Below are positions 22,250 through 35,935 of a DNA stretch of 64,000 nt, one piece after another (positions within the stretch are counted from its first letter, which is position 1; the number at the start of each line of letters is the position of its first letter). The notes beneath the pieces are model-generated. The model saw only the letters and a list, made by a program, of their open reading frames with translations. It had not been told where the DNA came from and made no database searches. Source of the stretch: Periplaneta americana (lineage: Eukaryota > Arthropoda > Insecta > Blattodea > Blattidae); assembly GCF_040183065.1 (NCBI RefSeq), contig NC_091122.1:161419955-161483954 (forward strand). Reading direction: 5' to 3'. The translations under genes and the position numbers were made by a program.

Positions 22250-22280
<31 letters not shown>
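22245..22280. repeat. (ATC)n microsatellite
   Basis: About 11 ATC/TCA units. Confidence 0.85.
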
Positions 22281-22439
22281 ACAGCATGGCTTAGGCCTTT
22301 GGCCTGTTCCGGCTACAAGTATTGTGCTTAGGTGAAATATTAAAGTGATATATTATAAGTGTATTGAGTTTTTATAAAATATTAAAATTTGCAGTTTAAA
22401 ATACTAAAATATTATTCAACGTTAATTAAAATTGATTTC

Positions 22440-23001
22440 TCCATCGTTTACATGGACGTCCTTGATCTCTTCTGCCCTTGGGATAATAGTTCAATAATAC
22501 TCTTGGGAATCGATCTTAATTCATTCTTTCCACATGTTCCAACCATTTTATCTGATAGTTTTTTTTTATTCTGGAAATGATATCTTCTATCTGAAATTCT
22601 CTTCTTATATCCTCACTTCGTCTTTGATCAATAAGCCGATATCCCGCCACCGCTCTTAAAAAACGCATCTCGGTTGCTTCCAGTCTCTTTTTTAGTTGTT
22701 GAGTCAACGTCAAACATTCAGGTCCGTACAGAAGGGTTGGGATCGCCATTATGTTGTAGAACTTTAAAATAGCCTCCTTTCTAACCCTTCCAATCAGGGT
22801 TCTTCTTAGAGTTCCACATACATGTTGGAATCTTTGTAACTTATTATTGATATCTCGTCCTGTATTATATCCCACGTTGAAACCTAGATATTTGAAATAC
22901 ATTACTTGTTCTACTATCATACCGTTAATTACTATTTTACTTCCAAGAGGATATTTTCCTTTAAAAGCTGTTACCTTTGTTTTCTTCTCCGAAATTTTCA
23001 T
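22440..23001 (-). pseudogene. LINE RT C-terminal region with one nonsense codon
   Basis: The minus-strand frame contains KISEKKTKVTAFKGKYP, YFKYLGFNV and IPTLLYGPECLTLTQQLKKR. It continues with EATEMRFLRAVAGYRLIDQRR and IKKNYQIKWLEHVERMN. After the TAA at 22513-22515 the same frame continues DRFPRVLLNYYPKGRRDQG and CKRW. Thus one stop interrupts an otherwise collinear C-terminus. Motifs fit a LINE RT thumb and connecting region; the catalytic palm is absent. Confidence 0.7.
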
Positions 23002-23056
23002 ATTATATTTGCCAGCAACTATATAACATCTGTATGTATAATATTACTCAATAAAT

Positions 23057-25623
<2,567 letters not shown>

Positions 25624-25835
25624 CTTTGAAGTAAGCAATTTCGGAGAGACCAATGTTGTCGGAGTTTTTAGTCAGAGTTTGCATTAACAAAGTAATAATT
25701 AATATCAAATACAAGCGATTAATTTTAATCGACTCGATTATTGGATTAAATATTTTGATCGATTAACCTTACAACAGAAATTGATCGATGAATCGATCAG
25801 ATTAATCCATTAAATCCCATAATACTAGTAAGGAC

Positions 25836-26354
25836 CCATCCTGGGCCTGGTCCACGTAGAACCAAGCCAAGCGTAGTCTCCGCTTGCATGCCGGAGTCGA
25901 ATTTTCGCACAGCTAGGATGCTTGTCAGCTACAATTAATGTGTCTGGCTGGTCCAACATGTGTGCGTCGCCCCTAACCTCCGGCATAGATGTGACGAGAC
26001 GCACGTAACTTCGTAGAACGTGTAAAAAAGAGTTCTGCTTCTGCTGCTGTGTTCACCTCTTCATATTCGTCTACTGGTCTACTCAATTCTGTACGTGCTG
26101 GAATTTTAATAGTCTCCCTAACCATTTAAAATCATATTAATTAATTGTAACATCGGTAGATGAACGACGTCTACTTTCCGTTACTGAAACCCGGGTTCAA
26201 ATTCCAGTGAGATCAAGTGTATTTTATGATTTATGAAACATGTTTTGACGTGAATATGTCTGTAAGTTCTCCCCAGTACCAGGGTTCCATCCCAGAAAGG
26301 GACCGACACATTTTCTGAAGAGTTTTGTTGCGCCTATAATTTTTAAACTACACT
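25836..26354. other. No recognisable gene
   Basis: Mixed-composition sequence. A weak B-box-like GGTTCAAATTCC at 26193-26204 may mark an old tRNA-derived repeat, but no A box or ends are clear. Confidence 0.4.
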
Positions 26355-26580
26355 ATATATTCTCGGCATCGGTAGTGCAGTCGGTATAGCGCTGGCCTTC
26401 TGTGCTCGAGATTGCGAGTTCGATCCCGGCCCAGATCGATGGCAATTAACTGTGCTTAAATGCAACAGGCTCATATTAGTAGATTTACAGGCATGTAAAA
26501 GAACTGCGGGATAAAATTCCGGCACACCGGCGACGCTGATATAACTTCGGCAATTGCGAACGTTTTTAGATAAACCATAA
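26355..26580 (+). mobile_element. SINE-3 copy (tRNA-headed)
   Basis: The head has GGTAGTGCAGTCGGTATAGC (A-box region) and AGTTCGATCCCGG (B box). The body contains GGGATAAAATTCCGGCACA and GACGCTGATATAAC. The same family is on the minus strand at 58344-58543. Confidence 0.82.
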
Positions 26581-26649
26581 TTTCATTTTTTACACTACAT
26601 ATTCCAATGAAATAAAATGCTAGAAAATGGAAACTTATATATTAGATCA

Positions 26650-29060
26650 ATGAACTATTTTCCAGAAAAATTACAACTTACCAGTGAGATATATTTTTTT
26701 CACCCTGCCAGTGATACAGAAACATCCTAATTTTCGGAGATATAGTGGATCCATCATCACGGGAAACAGGGAAAGGGGACTCTGTTACTTAAATCCGTTA
26801 CCAAAAACTGTTTTCCAGAAAAATTGTACTCGGCAGTGTTATAGATGCATTCATTCATACTGTTCTGCCCAAAGGCAGGTCTTTCACTGCAAACCCAGCA
26901 TTTTCCGGTCTTTCCTATTTTCTGCCTTCTTCTTAGTCTCCGCATATAATCCATATATCTTAATGTCGTCTATCATTTGATATCTTCTTCTGCCCCGAAC
27001 TCTTCTTCCGTTCATCATTCCTTTCAGTGCATCCTTCAGTAGGCAGTTACTTCTGAACCAGTGACCCAGCCAATTCTTCCTTTTTTTGCTGATCAGTTTC
27101 AGCATCATTTTTTCTTTACCCACTCTTTCCAACACACCTTTATTTATTATTTTGTATGTCCATTTCACACGCTCCATTCTTCTCCATATCCACATTTCAA
27201 ATGCTTCTAGTCGCTTCTTTCACTTCGTCGCAGTGTCCATGTCTCTGCCTCATGTTACACTCCACACAAAATACTTCACTACTCTCTTCCGTAGTTCTTT
27301 ATCCAGAGGTCCGCAGAAGATGCTCGTTTTCTATTAAAAGCTTCCTTTGTCATTGGTATTCTCTGGCAGCAGCTGATGTTACAACTTATAGTACACTACA
27401 ATTATTTGATGCTGTCCACTTGCTCTGCTGTCTCATTTAGAATTCGAAAGTTTTGCTTGTTTACTTTCTTTCCTACGACCATGGTCTTCATCTTGTTGGT
27501 ATTTATCTTCATTCCATACTGCTCACAGCTGTCATTTAGCTCCAGTAGCATATCCCTTAGTATCATTCCCTCTTCTGCTAACAACGCCATATAATCAGCA
27601 AATCTTATGCACTTTATTCTTCTTGCTCCTACTGTCACTCCTCCCATGTTCTGAAAACAGTTCTTCACTAAATCCTCAAGTAGATGTTGAACAGGGTATG
27701 TGATAAAGGGCATCCTTGACGTACTCCTCTAACTATTTCGCTTCCGTCTGACATTTCTTCTCCTATCCTGACTTGACTTGTTGTTTCATGTTGCATATAA
27801 AGGTTACTGAACAGCCTTCTATCTTTCCAATCCACGACAATTTTCTTTACGATCGCCATCAGTTTATTCCAGTCCACTCTGTCAAACGTATTTTCTAGGT
27901 TCACAAATAGATGAATGAACATTCTAATTTATGGACCTAAGGTGTGTGAAAAGGAAGCTATCAATTAAACGTGATACGTTTAAACTATTTTCCAGAAGAA
28001 TTAAATCCTCCTATTGAGAAAATTTTGGATTTTGCACATTGCCATAGATGCAGAAACATTCTAATTTTGGGATATACGATTCTAGTGCAAAGAAAGGATA
28101 ACCTTTGTGATGGATCAATCACCAAGAACTATTTTCCATAATAATCAAATCCTGCCAATGAGATTTTTTTTTATTTTGCACATTGTCATACATGCAGAAA
28201 CTCTTAAATTTTTGGGGGTACGTATCGGATCCATCAACAGGAAAGACAAGGAAGAATGAGTCTGAATTTTCCAGAAGAATTGAATCATTCCAGTTTGAAA
28301 GCTTCGGATTTTTTACTGTGCCATAGCAGAAACATCCAAATTTTGGGGTATATGTATCAGAACCATCACCGGGAAGGCAAGGAAAGGTAAACACTTGTGA
28401 TGGAACAATCACCAAGAACTATTTTGTATAAATATCAATCCTGATATTGAGAAAGTTTTGGATTTTAAACAGCGTCATAGATGCAGAATTATTCTAGTTT
28501 TTGGACCTATGATCGAATCTATGACCAGAGAATGCAAGGAAACGGGAACGAATCTGTTAGATCAAACTCCAAGAACTGTTTTCCAGAAGAATCAAATCAT
28601 GGCAGTGAAAACATTCTGGATTTTGAACAATGTCATAAATGCAAGAACATCAAAATTTTCGGGTATATGTTACCGACCCATTATCAGGGAAGGAAATGGA
28701 AATGGAAATGGAAATCTATCTTTAAAGCACTCATAAAAACTATTTTGCAGAGGAATCAAATCCTGAAGGTGAGAAAATTTTGAATTTTGAACATTGTCAC
28801 AAGATGCAAATTCATCAAAATTGTAGGAGTTACGTGCAGGCTCTATCACCTGGAAAAGCAAGGAGAGGGGAACTTGTCATTAGAATCCGACACCAAGAAC
28901 TATTTTCCAGAAGAATCAAATCCTGTCAGTGACAAATTTTTAGATTTTGAACACTGTCATAGATGCACAGATATCAAAATTTTCGGAACTACGTATGTCT
29001 GCTGGGTTAGTTACCAGGAATTATTTTCCTGAAGATTAAAGTCCTGTTAATGCGAATTTT
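26650..29060. repeat. Diverged tandem array of about 155-bp units
   Basis: About ten units recognised by a recurring AAGAACTATTTTCCAGAAGA start, at about 26652, 26808, 27985, 28116, 28262, 28416, 28572, 28737, 28897 and 29012. Each is followed by TTTTGGATTTTGAACA, CATAGATGCAGAAACAT and GGATCCATCACC-like blocks. Units differ by many substitutions. A LINE-B copy interrupts the unit starting at 26808. Open frames running through several units have no motifs. Confidence 0.85.
26836..27925 (-). mobile_element. LINE-B copy 2, longest in the window
   Basis: Minus strand. RT palm: NLENTFDRVDWNKLM, GVRQGCPLSHTLFN, then CIRFADYMALLAEE. The catalytic FADD box is mutated to FADY. It is followed by MLLELNDSCEQYGMKIN, a broken thumb, and the C-terminus (WIWRRMERVKW, NWLGHWFRSNCLLKDALKG). 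Several frameshifts. The 3' end has CTGCC/GGCAG and an ATGAATGAAT tail at 26840-26860. The flanking repeat unit rejoins around it (ATAGATGCA / ATAGATGAA). Confidence 0.82.
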
Positions 29061-29488
29061 TTGGATTGAATCCATGAGTAGGTAAAGAAGGGAAAGAGGA
29101 TCCATTATTTATCAAAAGCAGTTCTTCATTACTTGTTAATAGAATTAACAGTTACCATCTTTTTCCTCTTTCCTACCTACGAAACGTTAGTTTTTTTCAT
29201 ATATATGACGTGGTGCAAAATACCAAGACTCACTCACCTTGATTAGAAATCTTGATAAATATCTTCAGCAGCTGAAATCCTCACTGACTTGTAAAAGCTT
29301 ACTACAAAAATTTAACAAATATAGAAACTTAATCATACAGTCATACATAGATTTAAACTATTTTAAAATTTGCATAATATGTTCAAAAAAGAAAACTATG
29401 CCCATATTGACCATGTTACAAGGGACTGTCACTATTTGTGGATGTTTATTGTTTCAGAATTCCCTTAACAAAGAGAGCGAATCTAGTC

Positions 29489-29490
<2 letters not shown>
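29061..29490. other. No recognisable gene
   Basis: AT-rich sequence ahead of a microsatellite; an open frame here runs into the repeat and has no motif. Confidence 0.45.

Positions 29491-29581
<91 letters not shown>
29491..29581. repeat. Self-complementary (TAA)n/(TTA)n microsatellite
   Basis: About 15 TAA units followed directly by about 15 TTA units, so the two halves can pair. Confidence 0.92.
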
Positions 29582-29582
<1 letters not shown>

Positions 29583-30451
29583 CTATTTGAAATGAAACTT
29601 TGTAAACAAAACTGATTTTTACCTCCTAACGAGAGGTCATTGTAATGTGATGTAATGTCTGTTAACATAAACACTTTTACAATTAATTAACTCCATTTCT
29701 TTTGGTTCTTTTGACGTACCACAGTATAACTCGAGCATCTAAGGCACCTATCCTCAACGTCATCTAGGCCCAGTTTTTATAGTCTTATTCCATACGTATG
29801 TATAATTTTTCTTCGTTGGGTTAGTTTTATTTTATCATATCTTAGTGTTCACGGCCAATTTGACGTCATTGCCGACTTGAACCAATGAGGTAGCAGATAC
29901 GAGAAATGGGAGGGGAAATATTATGGGGCGTTAAAATCAGCGGGCAAGTTGATTCTGATCTTTGTTTATATGATTCTGTGTGTGCTTGCCTTCTAGCAAC
30001 TTCTTGTCCAGTGATCGTACATTGTTGTGTGGTTACATCAGTGTGATAGTGAAGGTGTTGGATACTGGATACGTAACGTTTCGTCCGGTAAGGATTATTT
30101 CAGTGACTACATAATTTTTAGTGTTTTCAATTCGAATAAATTCTTTGGCACATTATATATAGAAAGTGACAGATCAAAGTTCGAATTCAGTGGGTTTCTT
30201 TACCCTAATTTATTGAATCGCTTATCTTCAGATAATTTTAATTTTAGTTACCATGTTGATGTGATATAATATTCATAATTTCTCTTATTCTTCTTCTTCT
30301 TCTTCTTGTTCAGATTAGAAACTTATTTTTCATTGTGTTTTTAAAACAATTTCAATAATAATTTGGGTGTCCAATTATTGATTTGTTAATCAAAAGTTAC
30401 CGTACTTAAAATATGGTAGTGTAGCAGGCTACAAATCAATAGTGGTGCTGC
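29582..30451. other. No recognisable gene
   Basis: Includes a CCAATGAGG motif at 29881-29889 and a TTCTTC tract at 30290-30306, but no supportable promoter or exon. Confidence 0.4.
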
Positions 30452-30463
30452 TTCGATTCCCGG

Positions 30464-30709
30464 GTCCACACCTGTGGAGTAACGGTCAGCGCGTCTGGCC
30501 GCGAAACCAGGTGGCCCGGGTTCGATTCTCGGTCGGGGAAAGTTACTTGGTTGAGATTTTTTCCGAGGTTTTCCCTCAACCCAATATGAGTAAATGCTGG
30601 CTAACTTTCAGTGCTGAACCCCGGACTCATTTCACCGGCATTATCACCTTCATCTCATTCAGACGCCAAATAACCTGAGATGTTGATAAAGCGTCGTAAA
30701 ACAACCTAC
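30464..30709 (+). mobile_element. SINE-1 copy 2 with 11-bp TSD
   Basis: TCGATTCCCGG on both sides (30453-30463, 30710-30720). A box around GGAGTAACGGTCAGCGCG, B box GGGTTCGATTC, SINE-1 body with CCCTCAACCC and the end GTTGATAAAGCGTCGTAAAA. Confidence 0.88.
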
Positions 30710-30895
30710 TCGATTCCCGGCAAAGAAATAGAGACATTTTTCCTCTACTAGAATCGGAAATTCGTTCTTTTTCTTGTATTACTTTAAAGGATGTTCTTAC
30801 ATCATGCTAACTACATAACCAGAGAGCACAATTACTTGTAAATAATCTACGTAAAGATTATTATTTTTTGGTCCTACAGAATATATCTGTTATGG

Positions 30896-31093
30896 TAACA
30901 ATTAATATTAGAGGAGAAATATTCTCTCCGGGCGCCTGGGAAAAACACCGGAGGAGGGGAGTTCGATCCGGTGCTGTGGATTGGACTTCGGGGTAGCTCA
31001 ATGGTGAGAGCGCTCGGTACGTAGAACCAAGGACCCGGGTTCGATCCCCGGCGCCGGAGCGAATTTTTCTCCTCTAATATTAATTGTTACTTG
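30896..31093 (+). mobile_element. tRNA-like element between inverted flanks
   Basis: A tRNA-like unit at about 30990-31062 with D-arm GGTAGCTCAATGGTGAGAGC, anticodon stem CGGT/ACC and T-arm GGGTTCGATCCCC. It sits between inverted flanks (ATTAATATTAGAGGAGAAA at left, its complement TTTCTCCTCTAATATTAAT at right). By loop position the anticodon would be GTA. The structure parallels 18843-19481 and 34956-35578. Confidence 0.65.
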
Positions 31094-31404
31094 TGAATAG
31101 CTAGTGATGGTTCAAATGGAATGAGGACGGACTGAGGTAAAAGATTCGTATAGGCTATTATGCGAACACGAGATAATGCTGGAAAAAGAAATATATTGTC
31201 GATTTATCACTACTAATAATTCTAGAAATAAAAGCGCAGTTTATGTCTCAGAAAATCTGCTTCAATAACAACACTTATTTTAATTCTTTGAATTGAAATT
31301 CGGGAGGGAGACACTACGACCCTGCACCGCGACCTTCTAAGATCTATTGCGCTAATCCTCAAGCTAGGTACATTTAGAAATCCACACTGGCTGACTACAC
31401 TGAT

Positions 31405-31685
31405 TATAAGCAAGTTGCGCTGCGTACCCATGTTCTAGCAAGTAACCCTATTCGTCCCTGAGCCAGTCCCCAACATGTGTCGCTAGCCGGCGTTCGGAGA
31501 ATGCTAGGGAATGATGACGGGATGACGCAGATGCCTAACATGGGGTAACAGGAGAATCCGGAGAAAATCTCAACTGCCACCAAATCCACCACAAGTGTCG
31601 CTATGAATGAAAGATCCCTGGCCTAACCGGGACTCGAATCCAGCTTGACAGGCTGAAAATCTTGATACTAAACCACCGTAGAGTT
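31405..31685 (-). mobile_element. SINE-like tRNA-derived element
   Basis: The minus-strand head has TACGGTGGTTTAGTATCAAG (A-box region) and GGATTCGAGTCCC (B box). The body extends to about 31405. Single copy in this window, so boundaries are approximate. Confidence 0.55.
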
Positions 31686-31974
31686 ATTTTAATTCTTAGT
31701 CATCCATAATTCGCGGGTGCTTGTGTAAAGGGGGTTAAGTCAAATTGTAAGGTATGTAAACTTCTCTCCTTTCGTACTGAATAAAACCCCTTTGTTACAA
31801 ATATGGAGCACTGTAATTGCATCATAGAGGGAAGAATAACTTAACCCCTGTAACACAAGAGAAAAGTAATTTTGGATAGTTCAAATCTGTACTTATTCCA
31901 GTTTATCAATTCATACTTAACCCCCTTTGCACTAGCACCCGCGAACTGCCGAATTTATATTGAGTGTGAACAAA

Positions 31975-32025
31975 TTTTGAAGAATTGATAGAGTTGATAC
32001 AGCGTCGTTAAATAACCAGCCAAAC
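31975..32025 (+). mobile_element. SINE-2 3' fragment
   Basis: GTTGATACAGCGTCGTTAAA followed by TAACCAGCCAAA, the end of SINE-2, without its tRNA head. Confidence 0.7.
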
Positions 32026-32092
32026 AAATAACAACTGATAAATTCTATCACATATTCTATTTCAATTCACTCTTCTTCAGATTCTTAGATAT

Positions 32093-32354
32093 AGCCACCG
32101 GCGTGGCTCAGTCGGTTAAGGCGGTTGTCTGCCGGTCTGAAGTTGCGTTCGGGCGCGGGTTCGATCCCCGCTTGGGCTGATTATCTGGTTGGGTTTTTTC
32201 CGAGGTTTTCCCCAACCGTAATGTGAATGCAAGATAATCTATGGCGAATCCTCGGCCTCATCTCGCCAAATATCATCTCGCTATCACCAATCTCATCGAC
32301 GCTAAATAACCTAGTAGTTGATACAGCGTCGTTAAATAACCAACTAAAGTAAAG
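32093..32354 (+). mobile_element. SINE-2 copy 1 (tRNA-headed)
   Basis: A box GTGGCTCAGTCGGTTAAGGC, B box GGGTTCGATCCCC. The body shares GGTTTTTTCCGAGGTTTTCC with SINE-1 and ends GTTGATACAGCGTCGTTAAA. TSD TTCTTAGATAT / TTCTTAGACAT (32082-32092, 32355-32365). Second copy at 61554. Confidence 0.88.
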
Positions 32355-32365
32355 TTCTTAGACAT

Positions 32366-32976
32366 TTCGAAGTTGAATCTGAATTATGTTTGTTGTTAAT
32401 TTTCTTTGCTTTTTTATTATTATCTTTTTTTTTAATTTCATAGTTTTGTCAACATTAAATGACTTCTGTATTTAGTTCTTCGCCTCCATCATTGTTTATA
32501 TTTTTGCTTTCTTATTATACTAAATAAAAGAGGAAGTGACGTGATCATGCAAGCAATGGGTATAGGGATTTTCGGAGAAATACACGATTTCTTTCTGCAT
32601 TACTGTCTGTCTCTCTGTCTGTCTGTCTGCTTGCAGTGATTAATAGCTCCTTATTTAAAATAAAAAAACACGAAATTACGATAAACTAGATCCCTATCCT
32701 AACGATTTTTCTTGAACTGTGTTTCTTGTGGTGAAGGATGGAAAGAACAAAGAAAAATTCTATCCGAGTCGAACTAAGGTTTTCAGCTCTACATCCTGAC
32801 GAAAACGAAATTCAGTGTAGTACTTACGTAAAGCTTCGAAGCGACGAAAATACCAACAATAGAAAAAAGAGAAACAGTAGTAGCCTAGCTACAAATAAGA
32901 AATTACCGTAGCGAAGGAATTAGCTGTTTTCCGTTTGTTGAAAGTTCCTCCCCAACATTAAGTGAAGATTTTTAAT
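32366..32976. other. No recognisable gene
   Basis: AT-rich; a short (GTCT)n stretch at 32603-32632. Confidence 0.45.
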
Positions 32977-33983
32977 AATTGAGACAGGGAAATCAAAAAC
33001 CCTCTAACTCCAATAAACCAAATTTTACAGGAGAGAGAAAAAACTTATTATTTCTCTTACTATCTTCAATTATTATGCATTTATCTGTTAATATTGTGTA
33101 AAATTACATTCTTTATTAATTAATTACTTCAAAACCTAAATTTTTACATTATCTTACGCTACAATTTGAAATAAACACTGCTGGAGTTAGTGGTTTTCTA
33201 ACTTCCACAGTGTAAGAATTAAGAAAAGATAAGTATATCATAATTCCCTTATGAAACATTGGAATATACGAGAAAATGGAAGTTTGTTATTAAGATTAAC
33301 ATTGCTACTTTTTTTTTCATTTCAAATATATGAGACAGAAAATCATAAATTACCATAAAGCACATCAAAATACACAAATAAAACCACAAACAATATTAAA
33401 ATGTTAACACAGTCTCATTCATGTTACAGATTCTGTTTTTTTTCTCTCTCTCTCATGTTCTTCCTGTGCATCTAGATTCTAGATTATTACTGTCCGCAAA
33501 CAGAGTTTGGTAATTAATCCTACTTTCCTCAGAAATAAACTGCGTTGAATTTTGCAAGTCCTTTTGCCTTTTTCTTTCAATGCCAATGCTGAATTGTACT
33601 TTAGTTGACTGGGGAATGATGCATCTGCATTGGGTTTCTGGAAGTTAATCGACTCGATATCGTGCCTTTAATAATCCTACTTACATGCATTTCATAGATT
33701 TTTGTGACATTCTGAATACCGTATCGTATCACTTCACTCAGCTGGTTGAGCGATAGTGTTGCTACCTACCGGGAAATTAAGCTTGAAATGCAAAAACTCT
33801 TTTATTCCATGGAGTAAGTGGAGTTCTGACTTCCACGAGTTTTAAAACAGCCCCCAGAATGCAGATGAATGTCGATATTAGTGTATTCTTGCCTTCCGCG
33901 CATGCGGGACAAACTAAAAAGCATCATCCAGCCCATAACTAAATTTTGTAAAAAAGTGGGTTTTTGATCTCCCTGTCTCAATT
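32977..33983. mobile_element. Candidate TIR element of about 1 kb
   Basis: AATTGAGACAGGGAAATCAA plus AAACCC at the left; the right end is the complement with one change (GGGA(G)ATC), 25 of 26 positions. Inside, a motif GGAGT(T)AGTGG..TTCTAACTTCCAC recurs at 33181-33214 and 33810-33838. No target duplication is clear and no coding frame is present. Confidence 0.45.
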
Positions 33984-34238
33984 GCTAAGTTATTTATTTT
34001 ATGAATAAATTCAACATATTTTTAAACATACCTATGTTGAAAGTCTTTCAATTTTAGATCATTAGTTTATTGACAAATTTCACATATTTTTAACCATATC
34101 TATTTACAAGAAATTGCTTGAAGTAGTTGTTACCTTGTAAGTAGGCAGTCTTAAGTCCACAAAATGGGAAGGAAAGTTCCAGAATCAACTCGGATACAAA
34201 CTGGCATGAATCCATTCACTGACTGGAAATAAACTCGA

Positions 34239-34480
34239 ATAGGGTAAACTAGGGTCTGTTGGACAGTCGGGCATGTTGGACACTCTGTACTTTAACGTGT
34301 TACCTCGCCACTTGTGGGCACCACATTCTGCTAGAAGTCAATGACGGAAGTAGCCCCACTCGTGGCTACTTCCGTCATTGACTTCTAGCAGAATGTGGTG
34401 CCCACAAGTGGCGAGGTAACACGTTAAAGTACAGAGTGTCCAACATGCCCGAATGTCCAACAGAGCCTAGTTTATCCTAT
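34239..34480. mobile_element. Hairpin MITE with 117-bp near-perfect arms
   Basis: Left arm 34239-34355, right arm 34364-34480, loop of 8 nt. I count only three mismatches in 117 pairs. The outer part contains TGTTGGACA repeats. No coding potential. The near-perfect pairing suggests recent formation or gene conversion between arms. Confidence 0.85.
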
Positions 34481-34955
34481 CACCCATCCAGGATCCCTTC
34501 GATAATCAACACGGACGTTTGGGAATCAAATTGGCTGCATTGGATGAAGTGGCCCACCTGTCAGAGTCGGATTCAGGAATGCTTGTCTAAGTGTAGTGAT
34601 CCGTCCCGGGTTCAGCCTTTGTGAAGCAAAACCAAACCACCTAGACCAACCTTCGAAAATTTAAAATCGTGGCATATCAGGAACACAAGGACCGTTATGA
34701 GTCTTAAGTGCATACAGCCGTAGTGTTGATACGAAGATTTGTAATTTTTCATTCATGTTTTCATATTTGAAAATCTCACAAAATCTAAATTTTCACAATT
34801 TGGTTTCTTTGCGTCGAACCTCCAAACCTATGATAGATAGTGGTGTAGACACATGAATTTTACATTTCTTCAAAGTATTAGAAGAATCGGTGTTAAATTA
34901 CAGATTTCATTAGCGTTTTAATATTTCAATAAACCGACAAAAGTTTACTTTTATA

Positions 34956-35578
34956 TATTATTATAATGTACCGAAGTACACATGATATTTCCATGCAGAT
35001 ATTCTGCGTCATCATACGATGAAAGAGTAATGGGACGGAGAAAAATTCTCTCCGGCGCCGGGATTTGAACCCGGGTTTTCAGCTCTACGCGCTGATACTT
35101 TATCCATTAAGCCACACCGGATACCACCCCGGCGTCGGATAGAATCGTCTCAGATTAAGCCCCAACTCTTGGGTTCCCTCTACTCTTTCATCGTATGATG
35201 ACGCAGAATATCTGCATGGAAATATCATATGTACTTCGGTACATTAAAATAATATATGATATGCGTAAATCACTTCGTGATTTAAGACGGCGCTTATTCC
35301 TTCGGATCCCGGCCAACTAGTCACTCATATCGAGTGCACCTCAGCACATGTGTGGACTTCGGTAGGGCCTAAGTTCATAGACATCTATGACGTAGTGCAG
35401 AGGGCGGCCACTAGAGGGAACCCAAGAGTTGGAGCTTAATCTGAGACGATTCTGTCCGACGCCGGGGTGGTATCAGGTGTGGCTTAATGGATAAAGTATC
35501 AGCGCGTAGAGCTGAAAACCCGGGTTCAAATCCCGGCGCCGGAGAGAATTTTTCTCCGTCCCATTACTCTTTCATCGT
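34956..35578. mobile_element. Compound tRNA-like palindromic element
   Basis: Two tRNA-like units in opposite orientation: minus strand about 35052-35125, plus strand about 35470-35545. Each has GTGTGGCTTAATGGATAAAG (A-box side) and GGGTTCAAATCCC (B box), with anticodon-arm-like GCGTAGAGCTG. The flanks TACGATGAAAGAGTA and complement occur at 35016-35030, 35184-35198 and 35565-35579. A segment of about 65 bp (34966-35030) is inverted at 35184-35245. The right part (35184-35579) looks like one complete unit and the left part like a partial second unit in the other direction. Confidence 0.65.
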
Positions 35579-35935
35579 ATTAATATTTTTGTTCGTTTGC
35601 ATCGAACTCTGAAACTTCTAATAGAAAACTGTGTAAACACCTGAATTTAACACTTTCTGAAAGAGTTAGTGGAATCGGATATGATTTATAGATTTTATTA
35701 TAGTTTGAAAACTTAATAAAATCGCGAATTGTTGAATTAATATTTTTGTTCTTCTTCATTGAACTCTGGAACTTTTGATAGAAAACTGTGTAGACACACG
35801 AATTTAACACTTTCTGATAGAATTAGCACAATCGTTTTAAATTTATAGATTTTATTAACGTTTATACAAATCGCATTTTCGTCGCCTGAAACGAACGTTT
35901 TTCCTATTTCGTAGTTACACACTAACAGACTTATA

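Noticed and set aside
29860-30060. Possible promoter (CCAAT, TATA-like) with first exon
   Set aside because: Motifs are isolated and no downstream coding exon or known homologue could be seen.
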